DNA of 54,014 nucleotides from Testudinibacter crocodili (GCA_006228005.1 VDHG01000091.1:1-54014); one strand, 5' to 3'. Shown: positions 10,097-19,771, numbered from the stretch's first letter. Program-made: numbers and translations. The notes: generated from the sequence alone by a model not told the origin.

Positions 10097-10421
10097 TGAA
10101 ATTTATCACTCTTGGCGTTACATTATCATATTCAACATGATCCATCAATCAGGCTTAAATCCGTTTTCATAACGACATTTATGCAAAAACAGATCATAAA
10201 AACAGAGCTTATAACTCAATCAATCCTACGTATAATCCGGTCAATGTTTTTTACGATCTTGATCGCAATAGCATTAAAAACTGAAAATAATCTAGCCAAT
10301 ACAGTGATATTGGTATTTGCTACATTTTTATATTTGCAACCCTGCTGATTTGTACTAAAATTCGCCTCAAATTTCTGACATTATTAACGTGATAGGCTGT
10401 GTAGTTTCAGCGAGGTGTACC
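10097..10421. other. AT-rich intergenic region between the HigBA-like pair and pcnB
   Basis: About 325 bases divide the minus-strand toxin gene from plus-strand pcnB and must hold both promoters. A 78-codon reading frame (10112-10348) exists but has no convincing ribosome-binding site or recognisable domain, so I do not call it. I see no RNA gene or strong hairpin here. Confidence 0.5.
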
Positions 10422-10424
10422 ATT
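10413..10424 (+). promoter_or_regulatory. ribosome-binding site and AUU start codon of pcnB
   Basis: AGGTG at 10413-10417 (within GAGGTGTACC) lies four bases before an in-frame ATT. The codons that follow (ATT TTA AAT TTA ATC) fit a family-like short N-terminus. E. coli pcnB is established to start at AUU, so the same rare codon is the best choice here. The upstream GTG at 10389 has no such site. Confidence 0.7.
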
Positions 10425-11933
10425 TTAAATTTAATCAAACAATTTTTCGGTAAAAAAAATAACAGCAACAAAACTGTAAAATCGGAAAGTGTAGCCACAG
10501 AATCTTCTGTATCGAAGACTCCTAAAACCAAAGTGCGTAGTGCACCAGTATTAGCACAAAAAACAGGTAAAAAAAATCATAAAAGCCACGCTATGAAAGA
10601 GAAATCGCATAGCAAATTTCGTCTGAAAGCCTCCGAATATGGTATTCAGCCGCGCATGATTCAGCGTAATGCGTTGACAGTGGTGGAAAAATTGCAACGT
10701 GGCGGCTATGAAGCCTATGTTGTCGGTGGTTGTTTACGTGATTTATTATTGGATCAAAAACCGAAAGATTTCGATGTTGCCACCAATGCCAGTCCGGAAC
10801 AAATCAAAAAAGTGTTTCAGCGCCAATGCCGCTTGATCGGCCGTCGTTTTCGCTTAGCGCACATTATGTTTGGTCGCGACGTGATCGAAGTGGCGACTTT
10901 TCGCGCCGAGCATCAAGAAGAACACCATGGTGAACTCTCTCGGCAAAATTCCGATGGCATGCTGCTGCGTGATAATGTGTTCGGTAATCTGGAAAACGAT
11001 GCACAACGCCGTGATTTCAGCGTTAATGCGCTATATTACGATCCAAAAAATAATCTGTTGATTGACTACTTCAACGGCGTCGAAGACCTACGCAACGGTA
11101 AATTGCGTTTGATTGGCGATGCCGAAACCCGTTATCAGGAAGATCCGGTACGAATGCTGCGTGCAGTGCGTTTTATGGCAAAACTGGATATGTTTCTGGA
11201 TCGCGACAGCGAAAATCCGATTAAATCCTGCGCTGTGCTGTTGAAAAATATTCCCGCAGCGCGTTTATTTGATGAGTCATTGAAATTATTACAGAACGGT
11301 GCTGGATTAAAAACCTACGAATTGCTGCACCGCTATGATTTACTGCAATATCTGTTCCCGTCGTTGAGCCCGTTTTTTACCGAAAAACAGGACTCATTGG
11401 CAGAGCGAATGATCCGTACCGCACTTCAATCCACTGATGAGCGTATCCGTGATAATTTACGGGTAAATCCGGCATTTTTATTTGCCGCCTTCTTTTGGTA
11501 TCCGCTGCGGGAAAAAATGGATCAATTGAAAAACGAAGCCGATTTAAATAATTTTGATGCATTTTCAGTCGCTTGCAGTGAAATTCTGGACGGGCTTTGC
11601 CGTGCGATTGCGGTACCGAAACGTTATACCATGGTGGTACGTGATATATGGTCACTGCAATTGCAATTGCCGAAACGCAGTGGCAATCGCGCCGAAAAAA
11701 CCGTTCTATTGCCTAAATTTCGCGCGGGTTATGATCTGCTGACCATGCGTGCCGAACTGGAAGGCGGCGATTTAGTCGAGCTGGCTACTTGGTGGCACGA
11801 ATATCAGTTGAGTAATCCGCAGCAGCGTGAAAATTTGATGACGGAACAAAATCAGCGTGACCCGCAAGTGAAAAAGAAACGCCGTTACCGTCGCCGCAAA
11901 CCAAGCAACCGAGCCAAATCTCATGCAGAATAA
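10422..11933 (+). CDS. pcnB: poly(A) polymerase I
   Basis: Adds poly(A) tails to RNA 3' ends, promoting decay of mRNAs and small RNAs. Seen: a basic Lys/Ser-rich N-terminal extension (about 60 residues), then the class II nucleotidyltransferase head GYEAYVVGGCLRDLLL and KPKDFDVATNASPEQ with the catalytic aspartates, RRDFSVNALYYD, and the RNA-binding EDPVRMLRAVRF. The C-terminus is Arg/Lys-rich (KKKRRYRRRKPSNRAKSHAE). About 503 residues from the proposed AUU start. It overlaps folK by 11 bases, as in the E. coli pcnB-folK pair. Confidence 0.96.
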   Translation: MLNLIKQFFGKKNNSNKTVKSESVATESSVSKTPKTKVRSAPVLAQKTGKKNHKSHAMKEKSHSKFRLKASEYGIQPRMIQRNALTVVEKLQRGGYEAYVVGGCLRDLLLDQKPKDFDVATNASPEQIKKVFQRQCRLIGRRFRLAHIMFGRDVIEVATFRAEHQEEHHGELSRQNSDGMLLRDNVFGNLENDAQRRDFSVNALYYDPKNNLLIDYFNGVEDLRNGKLRLIGDAETRYQEDPVRMLRAVRFMAKLDMFLDRDSENPIKSCAVLLKNIPAARLFDESLKLLQNGAGLKTYELLHRYDLLQYLFPSLSPFFTEKQDSLAERMIRTALQSTDERIRDNLRVNPAFLFAAFFWYPLREKMDQLKNEADLNNFDAFSVACSEILDGLCRAIAVPKRYTMVVRDIWSLQLQLPKRSGNRAEKTVLLPKFRAGYDLLTMRAELEGGDLVELATWWHEYQLSNPQQRENLMTEQNQRDPQVKKKRRYRRRKPSNRAKSHAE

Positions 11934-12426
11934 TACGATACCTAAGAGTGCGGTTTATATTGCACTCGGTAGCAATCTGGACAATCCAATAGCTCAATTG
12001 CAAAGTGCGGTTCGGGCGCTTGATACTTTGCCGGATACGCAAGTTACCGCGGTTAGTGCGTTCTATCGCAGCAAACCGCTCGGCCCGCAAGACCAGCCAG
12101 ATTTCATCAATGCGGTTGCAGCGCTTGAAACCGCACTTTTACCATTGGATTTATTGGATCATTTGCAACATATCGAGCAACAGCAAGGTCGCGTTCGCCT
12201 ACGTCGTTGGGGTGAGCGCACGCTCGATCTGGATATTTTGCTGTACGGGGAGTTGATTATTGAGAGCGAGCGCTTGAGCGTACCGCACTATGATATGGCT
12301 AACCGGGAATTTGTGATCGTACCACTGTATGAAATTTCACCACAGTTGCGCTTGCCGAATGGTGAAAAATTAGCGAACTTAGCTGATAAGCTTAAACCAC
12401 ATCATATGGAAATCGTCGCGATTTAA
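11923..12426 (+). CDS. folK: 2-amino-4-hydroxy-6-hydroxymethyldihydropteridine pyrophosphokinase
   Basis: Transfers pyrophosphate from ATP to the pterin in folate synthesis. The 167 residues match the family. Seen: YIALGSNLDNP at the start, FYRSKPLGPQDQPDFINAV, and the signature RRWGERTLDLDILLYG with the two metal-binding aspartates. The start codon lies inside the end of pcnB in another frame, so it is probably translationally coupled. Uptake sequences occur inside the gene in both orientations. Confidence 0.97.
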   Translation: MQNNTIPKSAVYIALGSNLDNPIAQLQSAVRALDTLPDTQVTAVSAFYRSKPLGPQDQPDFINAVAALETALLPLDLLDHLQHIEQQQGRVRLRRWGERTLDLDILLYGELIIESERLSVPHYDMANREFVIVPLYEISPQLRLPNGEKLANLADKLKPHHMEIVAI

Positions 12427-12451
12427 CGCAATAATCACAGCTAAAAAACAA

Positions 12452-12479
12452 AACGGGATCATTACAATCCCGTTTTTTG
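12452..12479. terminator. bidirectional terminator between folK and the secretion operon
   Basis: AACGGGAT and ATCCCGTT form an 8-bp stem with a 7-base loop, followed by TTTTTG on the plus strand and preceded by an A-rich run (AAAAAACAAA) that gives T-rich sequence on the minus strand. It can end both pcnB-folK and the convergent secretion operon. Confidence 0.85.
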
Positions 12480-12497
12480 TTTCTGTAACCTGATCAA

Positions 12498-13805
12498 TTA
12501 GCGTTCTTGTAATGCCTGCTTCATTCGGGTGATCGGTTTGATTAAATATTGAAAAACGGTTTTTTCACCGGTTTTAATATCAATCGTGGCAATCATGCCT
12601 GGGATAATCGGCAATTCTTCACCATTTTTATCGGTCAAGGTGCTGGATTCTGTGGTCACTAAAACCCGATAGTAGGCTTCATTGGCATTTAATTTCAGAT
12701 CGCTCGGGCGTTTTTGATCATGCAAGGTGTCCGGACTTAACAAGGTTACGATGCCGTCTAATCCGCCATAAATAGCATAGTCATAGGCTGAGAGTTTCAC
12801 CAGCGCTTTCATTCCCGGACGTACATAAGCCACATCTCGTGGGCTGATATAAGCCTCAACCACCAGTTTTTCTTCTACTGGGACAATCTCCATAATATCT
12901 TGTCCGGCACTGATGACGCCACCAATAGTGTTGACTCGAATATTTTTTACAATTCCTTTCAGTGGCGAACGAATCAGGGAACGCTCTACCGGATCAGCCC
13001 GCATTGCCATATTTTCTCTGGCTTGTTGTAATTCTGACTGAACTCGCACCAATTCACTGTTGGCGTCGGTTACATATTTATTCTGCCGTTCCACAATTTG
13101 CAGTTGCAATTCACTGGATTGACGACGCATCCTCAGCACTTCTACTTCGGACACCGCACCTTTGGCAACCATCGGCGTTGTCATTGCAATTTCACGATCC
13201 AATAATGTTTTACTTTCGCTCAGGCTATTGATGGATTCTTTCAGAGCTTGTTTATGTGAGTTATAAACTGCAGTTTCCCGTTCAATCAGTTCTTGTGAGG
13301 TATCGTCAGCAAATTTGAGTTCGCGGTTATAGGCTTCGGCTTCCAAACGGGTTACAACTGCCGCTAAGTTCTGTACTTTAGCCTGACTTTCACGTAAACC
13401 GGCGGAGCTGCGAGTATCGTCCAATTTCAGTAATACCTGCCCCTTTTCGACCAAATCCCCTTCTTTCACCATCATTTCACTTAGAATACCCGGGTCTAGA
13501 CTTTGAATCACCTGCTCACGGCTGCTTGGAATAATACTACCCTGTCCACGAGTCACTTCTTCCAAAGTGCTATTGTAAGACCAGATCACAAAAACCACTA
13601 AAAATGCAAATAATAGGATAATACTCCAAAATAGACCTTTATGCTTCTCCTGCTGGATTGCTGCATTCAGGTCAGTCAGCAACTTTAAATCTTGCTTACT
13701 GTATTGTTCCCTATGTTTTGCTTTTGGTTGTTGCTTGAGCTTATCTGCCTCCGCTTTTGTAACAACGTGATTTGATTTTTCTACTTTCGTTTCATTATCA
13801 GACAT
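12498..13805 (-). CDS. HlyD-family type I secretion membrane-fusion protein
   Basis: A 435-residue periplasmic adaptor linking an inner-membrane ABC exporter to a TolC-type channel. Seen: a charged cytoplasmic N-terminus of about 55 residues, one membrane segment (GLFWSIILLFAFLVVFVIW, about 57-76), a lipoyl-like half motif (PGILSEMMVKEGDLVEKGQVLLKLDD), a long coiled coil (about 140-270), the second lipoyl half (LIRSPLKGIVKNIRVNTIGG), and a beta-barrel C-terminus. It starts 12 bases after the ABC gene stop and is third in the operon. It resembles the LapC/PrtE class. Confidence 0.92.
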   Translation of the reverse strand: MSDNETKVEKSNHVVTKAEADKLKQQPKAKHREQYSKQDLKLLTDLNAAIQQEKHKGLFWSIILLFAFLVVFVIWSYNSTLEEVTRGQGSIIPSSREQVIQSLDPGILSEMMVKEGDLVEKGQVLLKLDDTRSSAGLRESQAKVQNLAAVVTRLEAEAYNRELKFADDTSQELIERETAVYNSHKQALKESINSLSESKTLLDREIAMTTPMVAKGAVSEVEVLRMRRQSSELQLQIVERQNKYVTDANSELVRVQSELQQARENMAMRADPVERSLIRSPLKGIVKNIRVNTIGGVISAGQDIMEIVPVEEKLVVEAYISPRDVAYVRPGMKALVKLSAYDYAIYGGLDGIVTLLSPDTLHDQKRPSDLKLNANEAYYRVLVTTESSTLTDKNGEELPIIPGMIATIDIKTGEKTVFQYLIKPITRMKQALQER

Positions 13806-13817
13806 AATTTCTATACC

Positions 13818-16067
13818 TTAAAGCGTTGTATCTATGCGTGGCGAGGCAGTTTCTGCTGCTTGCTGCACTTCTTCTTTATTTGCTTGTGTTTTGGTTACGG
13901 TCGCCGTTTGTGGTGTTTGCTCCGCTGTGGCTTGTTGCTGTTGGGCATTTTTCTCATTTTCTGCCAGTCGTTTTAGTACTGCATCACGCGGACCGTCCAT
14001 CACTACTTTGCCCTGCTCGATGATTACAATCCTATCAACAATCTGCAATACTTGTGGACGATGGGTGACAATTACCATGGTGCGATTACGACACCAATTT
14101 GCCAACACTCGTAACGCTTGGATTTCGCTGGCCTGATCAAGTGCGGTCGTCGGTTCGTCCAGCAACACCACTTTCGGATTGCGCAACAACATCCGCGCCA
14201 ACGCAATTACCTGTTTTTGTCCGCCAGACAGACCGAGTCCATTTTCACCCAACGGCATATCCAAACCGCGTGGGTGATTACGGATTAACTTATCCAAACC
14301 AAATACCGTCAGTGCCCGAATCAAATCTTGGTCGGTTGAAAAACCGTCCATACGCGCCAAATCCATATTTTCACGCAGGCTACCCAAAAACAGGCGAGGA
14401 TTTTGCTCTAATAATAAAATTTGATTACGCAAGAAACTTGGATCCAGTTGCCGTAGATCTACGCCATCCAGCGAAATGGTACCGCTATTTAGATCATATA
14501 AGCCGGATGCCGTTTTAAGTGCGGTTGATTTACCGCTGCCGATGCGTCCTAGGATACCCACTTTCTCTTTTGGTCTGATTGATAAATTTAAACTACTCAG
14601 TGCCGGTGCCCCGTCTTCACTATAAGAAAAAGAGACATTATTAAACTGAAGTTCACCGTTGACTTGATCCAAGGTGACATAGTTGCGATCACTGTCACGA
14701 TCAGTTTTGCGCTCAACAATACCATTCACACCTTTTAACGCAACCCATGCCTGCTGAAAACGCACTGCCAATCCAGCAATTTGCCCGACCGGTGCTAATG
14801 CCCGTCCGGATAAGATCACCGCAGCAATCAATGCCCCCATGGTGATCTTTGAAGCTTGATCTTCACTGTGAATCAGATATGTACCATAAAGCACTAAAAA
14901 TACGGTATTCAATTGCTGCATCGCAACCGCAAAATTGACCACAAAATTACTGACATCTTTCAATTTAATCGAAGATGCTGCAGCCGTTGCCGTGTAGTGA
15001 TCCCAACGTTTTTGCGCCCATTTTGCCGCATTATTGGTTTTTAAAGTTTCCAATCCTTCGATTGCTTCTACCGCCAAACCTTGGCGCTGCGAAGACTCTT
15101 TCATCGATTCGTTGATATATTTAGCGAGTGGGCCTTGCGCCAAAAAGCCGACAAAAATAACTAAAGGAATAATAATGGACGGCACAATCGCTAAGCTGCC
15201 GGCGACCAACCAAATTACCGTGATAAATAAAAATAAAAACGGCAAGTCCACCAACGTTAGCAAACTGGCACTGGTCATAAAGTCACGCACTGACTCAAAA
15301 TCACGTAAATTGCTGGCATACGAGCCGGAAGATGCCGGACGCTCTTGTAATTTTAGCCCAACCACTCGGCGAAACAACGCTGAGCTGATAATCAAATCGG
15401 CTTTTTTACCGGCAATATCGGTCAAGTGTCCCCGAATCATTTTCGCAATAAATTCAAAGCTGATCGCAATAAACACCCCAATACTCAACACCCACAAGGT
15501 ATTGTACGCCTGATTTGGAATCACCCGATCATACACATTCATCACATACAATGAACTGACTAATGCCAAAAAATTGATGATAAACGTGGCTAAAATAACT
15601 TGATAGTAATAACGTTTAAAACGCCAGATTACTTTGAAAAACCAAGCTTTCGGCAATTTGTATTCCGGCAGCTCAGAACGCGAATCAATCCCGATTTTCG
15701 GTTTGATAAACCAACAGTAGCCTAAATAACCGTTGTTCAACTCTTGATGACTGATAAGTTGGGTCAAACCGTCTAATTGCTGAATTTTATACACTCGGTC
15801 TTGTCCATACCCCTCGATACTGACAATGACAGCCGCTTCTTCATTTTTTAACAACACCACAACCGGCATCGCCAATGAAGGAATATCCTCCAGCGGACGT
15901 TGTGAGATAGTGTTTTCAAAGCCTTCACTTTTTAAAAACTCTTGCAGTGAGGAAAAATTAATCCCCATATTGTTATCGCGGATAACATTTGCTGCCAAGG
16001 TTGCCACCGACAGTTGCGATCCCACCAACTGGGTTGCAAGAGACAGATTTTCAATAATCAATTTCAT
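13818..16067 (-). CDS. type I secretion ABC transporter, LapB/LssB-like (degenerate C39 domain)
   Basis: A 749-residue fused exporter. Seen: an N-terminal C39-like domain (about 1-140) lacking the catalytic cysteine motif, so non-proteolytic; a six-helix membrane domain (about 155-440); and an ATPase with Walker A GRIGSGKST, signature LSGGQKQ, Walker B VVLLDEPTTALD and the VTHR switch histidine. The C-terminal tail of about 60 residues is Gln/Ala/Thr-rich. The start at 16067 opens MKLIIENLSL. This class exports large RTX or repeat adhesins; none is present in the window. Confidence 0.93.
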   Translation of the reverse strand: MKLIIENLSLATQLVGSQLSVATLAANVIRDNNMGINFSSLQEFLKSEGFENTISQRPLEDIPSLAMPVVVLLKNEEAAVIVSIEGYGQDRVYKIQQLDGLTQLISHQELNNGYLGYCWFIKPKIGIDSRSELPEYKLPKAWFFKVIWRFKRYYYQVILATFIINFLALVSSLYVMNVYDRVIPNQAYNTLWVLSIGVFIAISFEFIAKMIRGHLTDIAGKKADLIISSALFRRVVGLKLQERPASSGSYASNLRDFESVRDFMTSASLLTLVDLPFLFLFITVIWLVAGSLAIVPSIIIPLVIFVGFLAQGPLAKYINESMKESSQRQGLAVEAIEGLETLKTNNAAKWAQKRWDHYTATAAASSIKLKDVSNFVVNFAVAMQQLNTVFLVLYGTYLIHSEDQASKITMGALIAAVILSGRALAPVGQIAGLAVRFQQAWVALKGVNGIVERKTDRDSDRNYVTLDQVNGELQFNNVSFSYSEDGAPALSSLNLSIRPKEKVGILGRIGSGKSTALKTASGLYDLNSGTISLDGVDLRQLDPSFLRNQILLLEQNPRLFLGSLRENMDLARMDGFSTDQDLIRALTVFGLDKLIRNHPRGLDMPLGENGLGLSGGQKQVIALARMLLRNPKVVLLDEPTTALDQASEIQALRVLANWCRNRTMVIVTHRPQVLQIVDRIVIIEQGKVVMDGPRDAVLKRLAENEKNAQQQQATAEQTPQTATVTKTQANKEEVQQAAETASPRIDTTL

Positions 16068-16147
16068 ATGAATAATTCTTCTTGAGAGAGAGAAAAGCAA
16101 TAAAAGCAGATATTTCTGCTTTTATTGTCGTTCGTGGTTATATGCTG

Positions 16148-17410
16148 TTATTTTCTCGCATTTTTCGGAAAGCCCGCCCATTCGGCAAGGGATCCTTGAG
16201 AGCGAAGATAATCCAATTTTGCTTTGCGCAAAGCCCCTTGGGTATTGACTTGTGCCATTTCAACATTAAACAGTTCACTGTGCGCATTCAATAATTCGAT
16301 TAATGTTTTACGCGCCAAATCAAACTGTAACCGGTAAAACTCTATTACTCGGGTTGATGCCTCAATTTGTTTTTTAATGGTTTTTAATTGAATGGTGTTA
16401 CGTTTAATATCCAATTGTGCCAAGTTGGTGGTTTCACGTAAATTACGCTCCACCCGATCCAACCGCTCTTTGGAGGAGGCGATCAAGTTGGCTTTTTCTC
16501 GGACTTCATAACTGGAAGTATGGTTAAATACATCCCAGTTGACATTGACACCAGCTTCCCGATCTTCAGTGGTTACCGTTGCTGTTAAATCAATTTTAGG
16601 CAGTTTTTTCAGTTTTGACAACTCGTGGTCTTTCATATTAGTTTCCAACTCAGCCATTTGTGCCTGATAGGTCGCTGTCAATTTACTGTCTTTAGCAGAA
16701 TAATTTTTATACATCGCATCAACCGACAATTTGCTAAACGGATCTGTGAGATCTTTTTCGGTGATCTGACTACCGCTGTAACTTGCCAATTGTGTTAAAT
16801 TTTGGTACATATCACGTTGATAATCATTGATTTCCTGCTCAACCAAAATCGCACGAGCTTCTGCTTGGGCATATTCAGATTCACGTCCTTCGTCATTGAT
16901 AACAATATTGCCGATATCTGCCAAAATCTCGTTGTGGCGCTGTAAATTACGCTGTCCGACATCAATCCGCTCTTTTGCCAATAAGGCATTTAAATACAAT
17001 TCGGAAATGGTATATGCTAACTCTTCACGACTTTCATAATATTTGAAGTTATAGTATTTTTCATTTTCTTTATTTTTTTCAACTTCTTTTTCAATTGCAC
17101 CAAAGGCATATAAATTAATCGAACCACGTACTCCAGGCACTATTTTGCGATCTTTATAATCACTCTGATCTTTATGATATTGGGATAAGATTTTACTTCC
17201 GGTTAGCGATACCACCGGATAATGACCGCCTTTTGCCTGCTCAACCCGATCTTTGGCTGCGCCCAATTCGGCATCAGCTTCTTTTAATATGGGATCACTG
17301 ACTAATGATTGAACTAATACATTTTTAAGTGAGTTGGTATAACCGATGGAACTAAAAAGCACTAATCCTGTGCCAACCAAAATTTGGCTGATAATCTTGC
17401 GTTTAAACAT
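16148..17410 (-). CDS. TolC-family outer-membrane channel of the type I secretion operon
   Basis: A 420-residue outer-membrane efflux protein. Seen: an N-terminal signal peptide ending near GYTNS, then two internally similar helical halves typical of OEP/TolC proteins (SLVSDPILKEADAELGAAKDRVEQAKGG in the first, split here only for description as alpha-helical coiled coil). The ATG at 17410 lies 8 bases after AGGAG; an in-frame TTG just upstream is possible. It is first in the operon, about 80 bases before the ABC gene. It is a dedicated channel, shorter than E. coli TolC. Confidence 0.9.
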   Translation of the reverse strand: MFKRKIISQILVGTGLVLFSSIGYTNSLKNVLVQSLVSDPILKEADAELGAAKDRVEQAKGGHYPVVSLTGSKILSQYHKDQSDYKDRKIVPGVRGSINLYAFGAIEKEVEKNKENEKYYNFKYYESREELAYTISELYLNALLAKERIDVGQRNLQRHNEILADIGNIVINDEGRESEYAQAEARAILVEQEINDYQRDMYQNLTQLASYSGSQITEKDLTDPFSKLSVDAMYKNYSAKDSKLTATYQAQMAELETNMKDHELSKLKKLPKIDLTATVTTEDREAGVNVNWDVFNHTSSYEVREKANLIASSKERLDRVERNLRETTNLAQLDIKRNTIQLKTIKKQIEASTRVIEFYRLQFDLARKTLIELLNAHSELFNVEMAQVNTQGALRKAKLDYLRSQGSLAEWAGFPKNARK

Positions 17411-17413
17411 CAA

Positions 17414-17598
17414 TAGTACTCCTGAAAGCCGTATATTTATTTAAAATCTATTGTATATTATTACAGTTTACATTAGTTCTAGATTTAAGCTAATAGAATT
17501 TACAAATTATTATGAAAGATAACTACCTTGAGTTGCAAAATATTATTAGTTATCGTTAAGACCACTCTGATATTTTATTATAACTTTTATAATAACTT
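17414..17598. other. AT-rich intergenic region upstream of the secretion operon
   Basis: About 185 bases, very A+T-rich, between the metX stop and the TolC-like gene (both minus strand). It should hold the secretion-operon promoter. Two copies of ATAACTTTTAT lie in tandem near 17579-17602, running into the metX stop. No hairpin with a clear terminator tail was seen for metX. Confidence 0.4.
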
Positions 17599-18687
17599 TT
17601 ATAATATTCCTTTACGAATCATCGATTCAAAAAGCTCGTATTCGACCAAAAATGCATCATGTCCAAAATCGGAGTAGAATTCATGATAATCCAACTGGAC
17701 ACCCGTTTCTTGCAACAATTGTTTACTTTTATGCATATCTGGTGCTTTAAATAATTGATCATTTGCCACTGCCACCAAGGTATAACGTGCCTTGATTCTG
17801 CTAAGTGCTTTTTTGATATCGTTATTGTAGTTCATCGCTGGATCATATAAATCGAGTGCGCGAGTTAAGTGTAAGTAACTGTTGGCATCAAAACGATCAA
17901 GAAATTTTTTGCCTTGATAACTCAGATAAGATTCCACTTGAAAATAATCACCGAAATAATCGGGCGACTGTTTCTGTGCTCGTCCAAAGGCTTTATTCAA
18001 TTGAATATCGGTGCGATAGGTCAGCATACCTAACATTCTGGCAACCGCCAGTCCTTGCTCCGGTGCCTTGTCCGCATAATAATCACCATTATTGAAATGA
18101 GGATCTGCAACAATTGCTTGGCGCATTACATGGTTAAAACCAATAGCTTCAGCACTGAAATATAAAGATGAACATAGATTAACCACCCTTGCCACCCTAT
18201 CCGGATAATCTACCGCCCATTGGGTCGCCTGCATACCGCCGAACGAGCCACCAATCACCGCATGTAAGTGCGGTATTTGCAATTCATCTAATAATGCTTT
18301 TTCAACTTTTACAATATCCTGGATGGTGATCGCTGGAAATTGGCTGCCATACGGCTTATTTGTCGAAGGATTAATAGAAGAAGGGCCGGTGCTGCCTTTG
18401 CAGCCACCGAGCACGTTGGAGCAGATAAAAAAATAGCGATCCGTATCGAGTGCCAGTCCTGCGCCCATAAAATTCTGCCACCAGCCTTTCTGTTCACCAT
18501 CTGTTTGCTGTGGCTCAATGTATGGCTCAGCATCGCCGGTTAATGCATGACAAATCAAAATCGCATTACTTTTCTCCGCATTTAAGCGCCCATAGGTTTG
18601 ATATGCAATATCAATATGTTTGAGCTGCCCACCCAAAAGCAAATTGAGCGAATTATCCGTGAAGAGCCGAGCTGATTTGACCGCCAT
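17599..18687 (-). CDS. metX: homoserine O-acetyltransferase
   Basis: Acetylates homoserine with acetyl-CoA, the first committed step to methionine. The 362-residue alpha/beta hydrolase has the nucleophile elbow GGSFGGMQA near residue 145, [14 protein letters not shown] upstream, an aspartate in VAVANDQLF, and the catalytic histidine in [11 protein letters not shown] near the end. An AAGGTAG ribosome-binding site precedes the ATG. It diverges from an EamA transporter gene, and tandem MetJ-like boxes lie between, which fits repression by S-adenosylmethionine. An uptake sequence lies inside the gene. Confidence 0.96.
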   Translation of the reverse strand: MAVKSARLFTDNSLNLLLGGQLKHIDIAYQTYGRLNAEKSNAILICHALTGDAEPYIEPQQTDGEQKGWWQNFMGAGLALDTDRYFFICSNVLGGCKGSTGPSSINPSTNKPYGSQFPAITIQDIVKVEKALLDELQIPHLHAVIGGSFGGMQATQWAVDYPDRVARVVNLCSSLYFSAEAIGFNHVMRQAIVADPHFNNGDYYADKAPEQGLAVARMLGMLTYRTDIQLNKAFGRAQKQSPDYFGDYFQVESYLSYQGKKFLDRFDANSYLHLTRALDLYDPAMNYNNDIKKALSRIKARYTLVAVANDQLFKAPDMHKSKQLLQETGVQLDYHEFYSDFGHDAFLVEYELFESMIRKGIL

Positions 18688-18774
18688 AACTACCTTAAGA
18701 TCACTGTATTTTGGTTATTTTGTTTGAGTTTTTGCATAAATTACCGATCCATAAAATACTTGTCAAGCAATTTT

Positions 18775-18806
18775 AGCCATCTAAACATCTAGATTTATAT
18801 CCATCT
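18775..18806. promoter_or_regulatory. tandem MetJ-like boxes (four 8-mers)
   Basis: Four contiguous 8-base units, AGCCATCT, AAACATCT, AGATTTAT and ATCCATCT, match the MetJ box AGACGTCT at 6, 6, 5 and 5 positions. MetJ with S-adenosylmethionine binds tandem boxes cooperatively. They lie about 90 bases upstream of metX and a similar distance upstream of the divergent EamA gene, so could govern both. Confidence 0.7.
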
Positions 18807-18895
18807 ATATTTTGCCGTTTATCGTCTACCGCTGCCACTTGATTTTTTGTCACTTATCGGTATGCTTGCTGTACTCTTTCCTAACCGCAACGATT

Positions 18896-19771
18896 ATGCT
18901 ACATCATCCCGTTAAAGGCGCACTGGCAATGATTCTTGCCGGATTTGTGTTTGCCGTCATCAATACCTTAACTCAAATTCTAGGGGCGAATAGTACCATC
19001 GACTCCGCTTCTGTTGCGCTGTATCAATACCTTTTTGCACTGCTATTTTTAGCACCTAGTCTATTCAAAGCCGGCTTAAAACCCCTAAAAACTCAGCATC
19101 CGTGGCTACATATTCTGCGAGTCGGTATTTCCGTTATTGGAATTCAATGCTGGATCAGTGCATTAATTTACCCGATTCCAATTTGGCAAGGCATCGCCTT
19201 GATTATGACTTCACCGCTGTTTGCGACCTTGGGCGCCGCACTATTTTTAAAAGAAAAAGTTGGTTTTAGCCGAATCACCGCAACCTTGTTCGGCTTCTGT
19301 GGTGCGATGATTATCTTAAAACCATGGTCTGAAGATTTTAACCCAGTTGCACTTTTGCCACTTGCTGCCGCACTTTGCTGGGCCATTTATTCTTTAATGG
19401 TCAAAAAACTGTCCTCATCCGAATCACCAACTACCATTGTGGTATACCTGTTCATTCTGATAACGCCGTTTAATTTACTCAGTGTATTACAATCTTCACA
19501 ATTCACTTCGCCGGATATTATGCAACTAGGCTATTTGATTTTATTGGGATTCTTAACTGCGATCGCACAATTGGCAATCGCAAAAGCCTATAATTTAGCA
19601 GACGCTGCCTATTTGCAGCCCTTTGATTTTTTGAAATTACCACTAAATGTATTGGCGGGCTGGCTTATTTTTCAAGCACAACCGCCGGGACGCTTGTGGC
19701 TGGGTGCCGCCCTGATTATTTTTTCAATTTTATACATTACTTACCAAGAAAGCGGCCATCGCAAGCGGTAA
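18896..19771 (+). CDS. EamA/DMT-superfamily transporter
   Basis: A 291-residue inner-membrane protein with about ten hydrophobic segments in two EamA halves (GALAMILAGFVFAVINTLTQ opening the first, LLPLAAALCWAIYSLMVKKL opening the second). The ATG at 18896 was preferred over an upstream TTG because the shorter form starts at the first membrane helix and leaves the MetJ-like boxes outside the transcript. Substrate unknown; EamA proteins move amino acids, nucleosides or metabolites. Its shared control region with metX suggests a link to methionine or its intermediates, but that is inference. Confidence 0.85.
   Translation: MLHHPVKGALAMILAGFVFAVINTLTQILGANSTIDSASVALYQYLFALLFLAPSLFKAGLKPLKTQHPWLHILRVGISVIGIQCWISALIYPIPIWQGIALIMTSPLFATLGAALFLKEKVGFSRITATLFGFCGAMIILKPWSEDFNPVALLPLAAALCWAIYSLMVKKLSSSESPTTIVVYLFILITPFNLLSVLQSSQFTSPDIMQLGYLILLGFLTAIAQLAIAKAYNLADAAYLQPFDFLKLPLNVLAGWLIFQAQPPGRLWLGAALIIFSILYITYQESGHRKR

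Noticed and set aside
10112..10348. 78-codon plus-strand frame between the toxin gene and pcnB, with a hydrophobic C-terminal half
   Set aside because: No convincing ribosome-binding site, no recognised domain, and position in the likely promoter region; a small membrane protein cannot be excluded but is not supported.
13818..16067. Active C39 peptidase in the secretion ABC protein (bacteriocin-type exporter)
   Set aside because: The N-terminal domain lacks the catalytic cysteine motif, so leader cleavage is not expected.
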